Positions 1-12,000 of a stretch of 64,000 bases of DNA are shown one piece after another. Source of the DNA: Muricea muricata (Eukaryota > Cnidaria > Anthozoa > Malacalcyonacea > Plexauridae); NCBI GenBank assembly GCA_963855995.1, contig OY979728.1:5319330-5383329 (forward strand). Reading direction: 5' to 3'. A program made the position numbers and the translations under genes. Positions within the stretch are counted from its first letter, which is position 1; each line of letters opens with the position of its first letter. Under the pieces are notes generated by a model. The model did no database searches. It had not been told where the DNA came from and worked only from the letters and a program-made list of their open reading frames with translations.

Positions 1-2005
1 TAAAGTCAGTGAATGTAAACATTGCGCAATGTCACCGATCCTCGACAATATTCCACGACCTTGTACTCGCATATTTGAAACAAGAACATAGATATACATA
101 GAACGATAGACTTTTAAATGTTTTTCGAGATGTAAAAAGGTCCACGAAAATCACAATCAAACAATTGAACGTTTGCGTGTATAAAAAATCTGTGGCGTAT
201 TTTTGGCCACTCAGACACATTCAGCGTTCATGTTTGCTTTTTTACACCTAAATAAAGTTAAAGACAGACAATGCTGTACAACACGTCTAACAATATCCAG
301 TAATATATGTTTAAAGTGAAGTTACAGGGTTCCAAAGTTAGGGTTTGGCGTGCCTAAGTTTATTTCTTTGATTGTCTGCGGTTAACATGGAGAACATCAA
401 CATTACTATAGTTTTGTAGAGACATAACGTAAATTTATTGTTGCAAAGCTTTCAATCCGCACTCCGCCTTGGCTCTTCATCAGTGCTACTACTGTCGGTA
501 TGGTTTAAAACGAGGGTACCGGACACGGATGCCGGATGCGGATAGCGTTAACTTCAATCTTAAATTTAATCACTAAAAAAATGTTAACTATTGTGTGTCA
601 TTAGTTTAGTTGCATTGCAGTTTCTAACGACAATTCTTTCGTTAGCCCATGCAGAAAAATGAATGTTTTTGGTTGGTACTGTTGACATTAACAATCAAAA
701 ATACAACTGAAACAAAAAATGATTAATTATAATAGCATAAAATAGATTGGTCTCTGATATCATCATGGAAACCAAGAACTGTTGTGTAATACTTAATATA
801 AAGGAACTTATCCGGATTTAGTCTTTAATTCTCCGGATAGAATTAAAAGGGGTACATATCTTTATAGCTCACAATCAACTTCAATCTATTTTTTAGAATC
901 ATAATATAAAATACTACTTGCGTTTATCAATATGTTTTCATTAGCAACATTTTCGTAATTTGATGAAAATATTAGTTTGTCATTCCATGCAGAGTAATCT
1001 ATTCACAAGCATGACCAAGGCTAACTTTCCCCATGTAAACAGTGCCTTATCTTAGGATAATTTAAACAAGGCCTTAAAGGGTCCAAAAGAGGTCCCTCAC
1101 AAGGCCTTAGAGGGTGCCCAGTAGGTTTCCCACAGGGCCTTAGTGGGTCCCCAATAGGCCTATTGAATCTCGTATCCGTTTGAGTTTTTCGACTCGTCCC
1201 GTTCGGTGTAATACTAAATCCCACATCTCGATGTTGTTTTCATTCCTTTCCTGTATCACGTTCGCCTTTTAAATCCCGCGTCTCCTAACTATCAACAATC
1301 CCGAATCACGCTCCCTATTTTCCCAAGCATCTCGCTTCTCGTTACCAAAATAAGCGTAGTCCTGCCTCTCGCAAAACTTATTGGGGACCTAATCTGAAAG
1401 GCATACTATAGCTTTGTACGCAATAGCTATATATATTATACTGAAAGACACCCTTGCATAAACTTTGGACATTAAAGACGAACGGTCACAGTCCCTTAAA
1501 AATTACAAAACACATGAAAGTTAGAAAAAATTAATTTTTTATTCATAGTTCTTTAATCATTGTTAAATATACAAATTACAATGTTTGCTAATCTTAACTG
1601 GTCGAATTCAGCAATTCAACTTCCATAATATCTCTATTTACCCCTGAGCTATAAGGGAGTTACTTCTTGTTTGAATGGGAAAATATGGATCACATATTCA
1701 AACTATACGTATTCGTTGTTCATTCGTTAAGTGAATACCTTAGGTAGACAGTGAAATACATGCACTCGCCTTGTAAAAAACAACTTTTCCTCAAGCTAAG
1801 TTAGCACTTCGTACGCCAGCGCCACAAAAAAATTGTCACTTGATTCAAGATATCATTAGGAATAAGGGTAATTTTGACAATATAAAAATACAATTGTTGC
1901 TAATGTCATATTGAAACCTACTCATAAAATTTGAAACCTACTCATAATGTCATATTTGAAACCTACTCATAAAATTTGTATATTCAAGATACAACGATTT
2001 CCACC
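1..2005. other. upstream non-coding region
   Basis: I see no convincing exon on either strand. The stretch holds three imperfect copies of a roughly 35-bp unit rich in AGGCCTTA and GGGTCC near 1069-1170, two to three copies of a short unit containing GAAACCTACTCATAA near 1912-1975 just before the TEP gene, and a minus-strand segment near 470-545 with a CTGATGA...GAAA arrangement like the ends of Penelope-like elements. Missing 5' exons for the first part of MG1 of the TEP could lie here or outside the window, but I could not find them. Confidence 0.5.
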
Positions 2006-2053
2006 ATGCATGCCATTATTGTCCTAGCGTATGTATGGATCGAAAGCTTTGCA
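2006..2053 (+). CDS. possible signal-peptide exon of the TEP
   Basis: An ATG in good context (CCACC before it) opens 16 codons, [16 protein letters not shown], a hydrophobic core ending in Ser-Phe-Ala, like a signal-peptidase site. A GTAATA donor follows, and the acceptor at 2117-2118 leaves an in-phase 65-nt intron. Against it: the next exon starts only about 35 residues before FIQTDKP, whereas family members usually have about 100 residues of MG1 there. Either MG1 is short in this protein or the true first exons are elsewhere and this is chance. Confidence 0.4.
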
Positions 2054-5000
2054 GTAATAAATTTACCGAGATGTTTTGACAAACTTGTAGTGATATATAG
2101 GCTTGTATATTCTTTTAGATTCCAAGAAGAACGGCTATTCGAAAAAAATATTTCGATCTTGATGCAACAGTGTGTGGTGTGAAAACTAACTCAAAAAGGG
2201 TGGAGGCAAAAGAACAGAAACAGTTTATTTTTATTCAAACTGATAAACCAATTTATAAACCAGGACAGAAAAGTATGCTTGTCATTTGCGCTTTATTTAC
2301 AGCAGAAAAAATTTTTAAAAAATATAATGTTGCATATGTAGTGTGCGTTCCTGCCTCGACTTCAATTGAGATTTTATAAATTTATCATTTTTCTAGTTCG
2401 TATAAGAATCATATCACTTAATAAGCATTTGAAACCGAATGGGAAGAAAGTAAGTAAAGGGCAGGCCTTCTGCAATAATAACTTTCTGCCATGGATAACT
2501 AATTGTCCTGTTTTTCAAACTCCATTTTTTTTTTGTTTTTAGCTTGAAACAGTTCAAGTGGTAAGCAAATTAAAAATTGTTGTGTTCAACCATGCAACGT
2601 CGGAAACAACAACTAAAGATTCTAAATCATGTCTTTTTTACGACATCCCCTTGATAAATATATAAACAATCGGACCGAAAATATATAAGCATGTTTTAAA
2701 CGTCAACGTTTTTCCAACCCTTTTTGAGCAAAGCACAAACAGCAGCGGGCTGTTTTTGCCCACCATTGAGAAATATCATCGGGGCATGGGCATGAAAATG
2801 CTCATACATTTTTGGTCACATTGTTTATACTCACGAAGATTGTTGTCTGTCGAGCCAATCTTTTAAAAAAGGTACTGTTCTAAATTTTTTAACAATCTTG
2901 AAGAGTGTATCCGAGACAAAAATAAAACAATGGAATAATGTGAAATTAGAAGATGGTATTGCAAGTTTGGAGCTTCAACTTTCAAAGGAGCCAGTTCTGG
3001 GAACATATACAGTAGCTGCTGTTATTGGTGTAAGTTTAGTTTCTATTGCTACATGCAAAGACAAGACAGACAGTCGCACAGCGTCTTTCTGTTGTAACAA
3101 GCTCTAGCAAACTGTAAAAAACCTGTTACATCGCCTTCTGTTAATAATCTAAAGTCTGAAATATAATTACTTACCATTAGTACGTTGAAACAACAACAGA
3201 ATTTCTTATTTAGATCAGTAGGCCAGTGAGAATGCGTCGATGACTGAAAGGACCTAATGTTCTCTTATCACTAGACTTTAACTTGTGCTGCGACAAAGTT
3301 GAGTTCGACATGTTGACAGCCGCTTTCTAGTAATGAAAAAAACAATGTATTTATTTTCTAGAAATCAAGACAAACAGCCTCGATTGAAGTTGATAAATAT
3401 GGTTAGTAAACAGTGGTATCTCTGGGACCGTCACATGGCTACAGATCGCGTGAAGGGAGAACATTGTTTATATTGTATCTGAAAACCTGTAGCAATTGTT
3501 TTTATCGGTGCCAGATACAAGGTAACAATGAAAAAATGACACAATCTTTCATACAATGTTTCGTGTTTAGTTCTACCAAAATTTGAAGTGGAAATCAAAC
3601 CACCAGCCTACATGGCGCTGGATCAGAAAGAATTTACAACAAGCATATGCGCAAAGTAAGTAGCAGTTAATATTTATATCCAGTTTCTACCTCTTACAGC
3701 ACAGTATTTTTTATTTTATTTTAATCAATATATCACAATTAATATCTATAGATATAAACATTACAAACATTAAAACAAGTAACATGTAACTGGAGAAAGG
3801 AACAGGACCCCAATGGACCATTCCCCAATTAGACAAACTTTTAAATTCGAAAACAATTTTAGCACAACTGCAAAGAGCTTCCTAAATTTAGCGAAATTGT
3901 GAAGTTTGGTTGTAAAATATTGAAAAATGTCGAAAATATAGTAATGTAAAGTTTGCGAATTTTGTATACTTTGTATTACGCGGGAAAAAGCGTTAACTAC
4001 ATTTCCACATAGTGGTAACGCTTTTCCGTTTGTAGTACAAATGTATACAAAATTTGCAAACTTTACATGACTATATTTTCTACATTTTACAATATTTTGC
4101 AACCAAACTTGACAATTGTATGAAATTTAGGATGCTCTTTCCAGATGTGCTAATTGATTTTCCGAATTCAAAAGTTTATCGAATAGGGGAATGGTCTATT
4201 GACACCTCATCCCTAAACTATAATAAATAACCACATGCATAAGTTAACGTAAGTATAAACTCACTCATAAACACAATCACGACCACAATCAACACCATCC
4301 CAGTCACAACCATCACTAACACTACAACTACGACACAACCTCTAAACCACAATCACCACTATCCCAACGCCAACCACAACCACCATCACGATAACCACTA
4401 TATATCACTACCCCAATCACAACACCGCCACTACTAGCAATCATAGCAAGGCAATCGCAGTATCAGTTTGACCCTTCTCATAGGTATACATATGGTAAAG
4501 ACGTGAAAGGAACACTTAAAGCCGTTTTATGTTTGAAGCAAAGAAAACTACCGAGTTTGAATATATGCCACAACATCACAAGAGAGGTATAATGTCCTCA
4601 TTCTGTCTGTATATCTTTTCGTATCTGTTCTTTCCCCTTCGATCACCAGTCCATTGAAGAATAAAACGTTTTCCGAATTGTGACTTGAGCACATTTATTC
4701 AATTCAACCCAAATCTTATTATAAGACTCTCGAATCTCGATAACTCCAACCACGTCCAATACAGCTCTGTTGCTCGTTTGCATAAGAGTCATGAAACTCC
4801 TTAGCGTAAATTCTTACTTGCCAGCCCTCTGTGTGCAATAACATGTATAATCGACAAGATCCCAAGATTTAATATTCGTTTTATTACGTTTATACATCTA
4901 GATCAAGGGTTGCACGGATATCTCTCTCAAACGAACAGAACTCAAAATTGGAGAAATAACATATCTTCCCGGAACAGAATTTATTATCGATGCTCAAGTC

Positions 5001-6055
5001 AAAGAATCTTCAACACGAATCACAATGAAAAAACAGGCTGTAAAACGCGACATAAAGAAACGCTCAGTTGAATTATCATTTAGTGGCACTTCAACTAAAT
5101 TTAAACCTGGATTACCTTTCAAATATGTGGTAGGTAATTTTTAAGGATGATCTATAAGAATAATTATAAGAATAGTTTTCCTGGTGTATATTTTTCAAAA
5201 TTGGCCAAGGCAAATAAATAATTACATGCATTGCAGGTTACTTTATGATCTTTGCTACACCTTTTTAACTGTCATCCCATAGAAATGGACTGGAGTAATC
5301 TAATGATAAGTTAGATATCAATACTTGCAGTACGTACGTCGACCATTTTTTCTTTTTGCCTCCCGCGAGCAAATGCGCCTTGTTTATAGGCAGAACAATT
5401 GACATATGCGGCCAGTGCACAGCCTCTACCCACTTGTTAAAGCCAGGTTAGGTATTGTTAGTGCTTGGATATGTGGGCCTCAGGAGGTTTTCAGGTAATT
5501 AATAGCCGTGCTCTGTGATTTGCCTATGCATGTAAACAGAATTTAGTTGGTATCTTTTGTGCTTCCAGGGCTCTTCGGGTACTCAAAACTAATTTCTGGG
5601 AATCAAGTTTATCACTTCCCGAACACTTGTCAAGTGTTACCCAGAATAAATTAAGATAGTCAGTTATTTTGTTGAAAACAGTCTTTAGTTTTAATACCTC
5701 AATCCCTTTGTTTGACAGCTTAAAGTCATGCGTCCTGACGGCTCACCAGCAACAGGGACTAAAATTCGTGTTACAGTGAGACGTGGATCGCGTTCTGGTA
5801 TTTTTTACGACAAAACTCTGGTTGTTAGAAATGGTTTAATCACGGATTCCATTGATGATGCCACTTACAATGCTCAAACATTGTCTTTCAAGGTAGGAAT
5901 TCATTTTACTACTTTTTCCATGTAGTATTTTTACGTCGAAGCAAAGATACAAATTGACGAGGGTTTTTCATTTTCATCACTGTTTGAAACCACTCAATAA
6001 TGGGGCAAAAATGTTTGAAGAAGAACAGTATTAGAAACATCTCAAATCACGTGAC

Positions 6056-6086
<31 letters not shown>

Positions 6087-9000
6087 GAATTATGTGATTT
6101 TCTGTCATTAGAACAGGTAGTCAAAACGGATCGCGCCTGTCATCAGATCATGGCAGGATTTTGCGATTAAGTTTACAAGCTGTATCGGAACCTCAAAGGA
6201 ACCCAACAATACACTGACTGAATTCCTAAATCGTTTTTGAGAAGACTTGTTTAAGGGTTCTCATGAGTCAATTGATTGGATTTTATTTATTATATTTTCC
6301 TATTCTATGCAGGCTGAACTGCTGGACGCAAATCCCTATCCAGTGAAAATACGGAGCTCTCCAGTGTACACGACATTTTCCACCAAACCCTGGTACTCTC
6401 CAAGCCTTAGCTACCTAGAAGTAATAAAAACGAACAGCACCCCTGCAACGGTAATATAAATTATTATATATAATATAGTAAATTATTATTATATGAATAT
6501 AGCATTTGTGAATTTCGAACGCTGTTTACACAACTCAATGTAAACACAGAATATTTCCCGTCGCTCATCCGTTGAAGTATCTTTGTTTTATATTATAAAA
6601 GAAATGTGAAACATTTTTTTCCGTATTGATATAGAGTTATATCAACACTTGTGGGTACAGTTGTATCAACACTTGTGGAAATTGGAAAAACTCGAAATTT
6701 AGTGAAAATACTCGTGTGTCCAAACAATTTGTCGTTTTTGCAATTTTCACTCTTGTTGATATAACTTTATATCTATACAAGAGAAATGTTTTATACTTCT
6801 GAAACATCATTATTACGATTGCTATCACTTTTACCATCATTACTTTCGCCATCATCACCAGCACCACCATCGTCTTCATCGTCATCCTCATCAACGTCGC
6901 TTTACCAACTTTATCTGAGTGATAATAATTAACATAATCATTATTAACATCATCAGCATCATCGTCCTTATCACAAACATTGTTATAACAATAAAAATCA
7001 AAACTTTTACCACCACTTTCAGCATAATGTTTTTGTCTAGATTGACAGCGAAGCATTCGTGAAGGTCCGTTATACCGTTCGAAAAAACACTGATAGAAAA
7101 ATCGACTTTCACTATACTGTGAGTGGTTATTTATATACTATAAACAAGATAAATTAATCACCTGTTTTAAAATTAAATAACTTCTGCTCGCCATCAGTTT
7201 GTTTCATTGAAGGGTTTGAATCTAGATTGAAACATTTTATTATCTATTTGTTCTTCCAAATTAACAAAAAGTTTAAACACTTTTGCTTAACGTTTCGGTC
7301 TCCTGTACGGAAACCATTATCAAAGACTAATAATCTTCGAAAAAAATGGTTTCCGTAGAGGAGACCGAAACGTTAGACGAAGTACTTGAACTTTTGTTAA
7401 TCTGGAAGAACAAATAGATAATAAAATGAGTTTGTTTGTTACCTACAAAGAACCTTATATAGAGCTCTGTACATAAATTTCATCTGTGTGATATAAAATC
7501 ATATTATTTAGGACAGCTCGTATTACAGCAGTTTGCGTCTAATCACTATTCGAAAACATTTTCGCTATTTTTACGTTTGTAAAGTGACGTTTGGACATTT
7601 GAAACGGAAATTAGTCAGTTAGATGCAAAACCCGACTGTTCTGTAACTGCAACTGTTATGTTATGTTATATTTTATTTTATTTGATGCACGTTTTATCAA
7701 TTTTTATTAGAAAATATACCAGTTGCGTGGAGTAGAAGCTTTTATAAGATTTCAATTATACAAAAGTTTTGATCATTTTAAAGAGAAACAATTATAACGG
7801 CAAACGTCGCGTTTCAAACGGCAACGTAAAGAAACGTAAAAAAACCCGTGAAAATGTTTGCGCTTAGTGATTGAACGCAAATTGCTGTATCCACATGACT
7901 TTGACATGTTTAAACCATCCAATGGGATTGAACAGATTGTCGAAAGTCGTGAGTTTCCTCCCCAAGGGGAAGATGAAAGGGTGGGTAAAGTGATACAAGA
8001 TCCTCAGAAATTGACTCATACTTTTGTCTTTGCCATTTCCTTGTGGCAGAGATAAATCAGCTTCAAAAACTAACTTGAACTAAGCGCAGGAACGCCTTTA
8101 GGGCTATATAGATAAAACGACAAGTTGTTTGCGATTTTTTTCTCTTGGTGCATGCGATCGAGTAAACAAATAGAAATGCCACATTTCAATATTCGTACTT
8201 TACATCATGAATGAGATCTGCAGACAGACCACGTTTCCATACACTAGAATCATAGTCCTATACGATCGCCATGTCGTTTAGCTTGACCTAACCACGTTTA
8301 ATCTCTTTCAGATCATGTGCAAAGGCAATATAGTAAAAACTGATACACACAAGCGGTTTCACGATTACACCCCAAACACGAACTCTACAACAAGTCCTGC
8401 ACGTGTTGGAGAAGTAAGAAGCAATGCCACAACAAAAAATAGCCGTAACCCTACAAGTTTTCTCACCAGAAGATTTTGGTGGGTATTACCTAAGCCGAAA
8501 CCACTCAAGAAACTAGGCCTAAGACCGCTGGTAGAAACGTTTTACATAAAATTTCAAGTGAGAATGGAAATGGTGCCATCATGTCGGGTGATGGTTTATT
8601 ACGTGAGAAAAGATAAGGAGGTGGTGGCTGATAGTGTCGAGTTGGATGTCGAGGATAAACTAGAGAACCAGGTAAACGCTACACGAGGAATATCTTACAT
8701 TTTCAATAATTGTGCAAACAGATTACCAACAAAGTATCCTCGCATGGCTGGTTCTAGTTTTTCTACAATTAGGAAGTCAAGTGACTTTGTTGGTAATATC
8801 AGATTTGTTAAGAGTTTCCACAATTGCAGGAATTTTTTTCAAAACGTCGAATTCTATATCTTATTCGTAAGCATTCCAATTGGCCAATAAGCAGGAAACT
8901 GTCAAGCTTTCAAATTTTGAAATCGTATTGTTAATATTCATGTCTTCATCGTTATCACCAGGTATCAGTGAGTTTTGAGAACGACGAAAGCAAACCAGGA

Positions 9001-12000
9001 GAAAAAACGAACTTGATCTTGAAAGCCACTCCCAGATCACGGGTTGCGTTTGTGGCCGTGGATAAGAGCCTTCTTCTGTTGAAGGCTGGAAACGAATTAA
9101 CAAAAGAAAAGGTTTGTACAGTCTGTTCCCAGTAATAATGTACAAAAGTTAACAGTCCACTTGTGTGGTCAGAAAAAATTAATGTCTCACATTGTATACC
9201 GTATTCTCGCCTTAAAATTTAAAATTGGTAAACCATTAAATGTACACTAGTCCTCCAAAGTGCTACGATTCGTCAATACAACTTCCCTCCCTGCGATTTG
9301 ATTCAGACCAAACGCATATATGGACGATTTTCTGATTTTCCTAAAAACAAAGACTTGGACAGGAGTGATCATTTAGAAACGTGAAAGTTTCAAGTTTTAT
9401 GCTTTCTTTTCAGATACGCCCATACCTACAAACCAACCAAGGTAGAGCATCAAATAGCAACCCGAAATGTCAAAGAAATCGCAGATGGCGAGGAAAACGT
9501 AGAATTACACCACTAGTCTGGGACCATACATCAAGTTACGATGATGCTTCTGAGGCGTTTAATGTGAGTTTTAAATCCCTTAAAAATAATTATATGATTT
9601 ATTACGAACAAGAAATTCACCTCTGTAAAGCGCATGTCAAAACAGACACATTCCAAAACAGGCACCTTAATTCTCTAAAATAAACCTCTCCAATACAAAT
9701 ACCATAAAAAATATAAGCCTAGTACATGATAGCAATGATGGCTTCAAAAGACATGAAATGCGCCTAATTTACAAACTTTCCACAGTTCACCTTGACAATA
9801 ATCAACGCCTTTGCGGCCACGAGCCTTTGTCTGATACAGTCCATACATTGACCATAGAATGCAGCCCCCCTGGCTCTCAGGAAGATAAAGAAAGCCATCT
9901 GGGAGCTGGTTTTTGTTACTCCGAGGGAAGGGCGGAATCCAAGGGGGCTAAAATCCCAGGAGGTGGACACTTTTAATTTAATCATATAAAGCTAAGGCTA
10001 CAAATTTTAAAACATTTTCTCAATCGCTGCCAAGTGCCAACCATAGATGTCATCCATTGCTTTTAAAGCAATCTAGATCACACATTTTTAGCCTCTCCAT
10101 CGTCGGGCAAAAAAAAGTTTCACCCCCCTAAAGCCCCTGCATATATACTTTTTTAAATATGCAAATTTTTGTCATTGTTTTGTATAAGAACTTGTTCTTC
10201 ATTTTAACTTTGTGTGCAAAAGAATAGGAAAAGTAAAGAAGACTTATTTAACACTTTGGGTTCTAATTTAATTTTTTTAAAATTATGGTTGGTTAAGTTT
10301 GCATCAACTTCAACCGTTTCCGTTTCCTGTACATCAACACTTTGCAAATACCCCATGCAAGTTATGTATCATTAGAAGGCCATCCTAACTTAAAGGAAAA
10401 TGGGCTGAAAGTCGTACGTATGACAGACATCATGTGACGTCACTAATTGTCATCCGTGCTAATAATGTTCACCATTAAATGTTAATTAATGATATGAAAT
10501 TATAAAATATATATATATATATATAATGTTGATTTTTCGATATCTTGAACGATAGTGCTCAACACAAACAGGTGTGGAGCTGGAATATTGGTATATTTTA
10601 AAGAAATAAGAAGTTAAAAATTCTGTTACTCAAGTTTCACGCTGTACGCGATCATCAGACTAAAGTTAGCTAATAGATACAGAGTCCTTTAATGGTTGTT
10701 ACTCAGAGTTTCATGCAATCTTTACAGAAAGCAATCTTGAGACAACTGAAGATTCCGTTGATTGTTTGCTTGCGCAAGTATCTGGCGTATGGATCACAGA
10801 CGCGCGTTAGTTCTTGCGTGGCTAAAGTTTCCCACCAGATATTTTCTTTGGAGTGTGCATTTTGAGAATATATTCCACTCCTTTTGTTCAGTATATCGTT
10901 TTTGGTAGCCTTTAAAATACATAGCTTCTCACTATCACACAGGTTACAGCTTCTCGATCCTGCTGAATACGCTGTTGTTCGCTTCACGATGGACCAACTA
11001 ATACGAAACGGACAGTTACGATCTTTCAACTCCCACACATATGTACTTCGATAACTCGGTTTCATCACGATATCTCTCATTTCGCATATACTTTACATGG
11101 TTTCTATAACGCTCCTTGAAGTTATTAGCCGTTACACCGATATACATTTTTGGCTTCGCGCTGTCGGACGTTATATCTGCCAGGTACACTATATTTCCCT
11201 TTGAGTAGACATTCTTCTTTTCTCCTACAGTTACATGTGTTATCAAGGGCGTTTGGTTTCACTTTCGTCGCCAGGATGTTGTTATTATGGCTCGTTATAT
11301 AGCTCTTCATATTCTTCATGCAACTGTAGCTTACCTTGATTGTATTCCGGTTAAAGATTTTAATGATTTGGTGATGACTTAGGGAAATGCTTATCGACTA
11401 ACCGCAGGAAATCTTTACCCATGTTTGATCTTACACTTTTACTAAATGTGAGTTAAACCATGTTATGTTCCTTGTACGTTTCCTGGCGGTCGAACGGGAG
11501 CTGTCAGTTGAGTACTTTAGATTTGGTTGGTAGTTGCTACGGTGGCGTGCATCATTGTACAGTGGCGCCGCTTTCTCGAATTCGTACTCATCAGATGAAA
11601 GACTTGACAGTCTTTTGTTAAAATATATATAGTTTGTTTAAAACAAATAGTTACCAATTTCGCTACACAGTGTTTCACGCCAGAAGCAAAGAGTAGAGAC
11701 TACAAAGAGGTGCAACTTCAGTTAAAAAAGAGTAAGGTGCTGTCGTGATGATTCGTCATGGGTGCCATGTTCCTAGCCAGTGCCCTAAACAGAAGAATTT
11801 TCTCCCGGTATTAGTAACCATTTTTAATATTTCCGGGGGTGACTTCCTCTGTTTAGGGTACTGGCTGGGAACATGGCGCCCATGACGACTATTGTATGCT
11901 TGTCCCCCCGGTAATATTAAAAATTGCCACTAATACCGGGGGGGAATGCTTCTGTTTAGGGCACTGGCTAGGAACATGGTGCCCATGACGAATCATCACT

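Noticed and set aside
6637..7112. Long minus-strand open frames over 6637-7112
   Set aside because: They come from CAT/ATC low-complexity sequence and overlap, on the opposite strand, the well-supported TEP exon 7041-7118.
7858..8055. 65-codon plus-strand frame in the TEP intron
   Set aside because: No family similarity, no phase-compatible splice sites; exons 7041-7118 and 8312-8671 join directly in frame.
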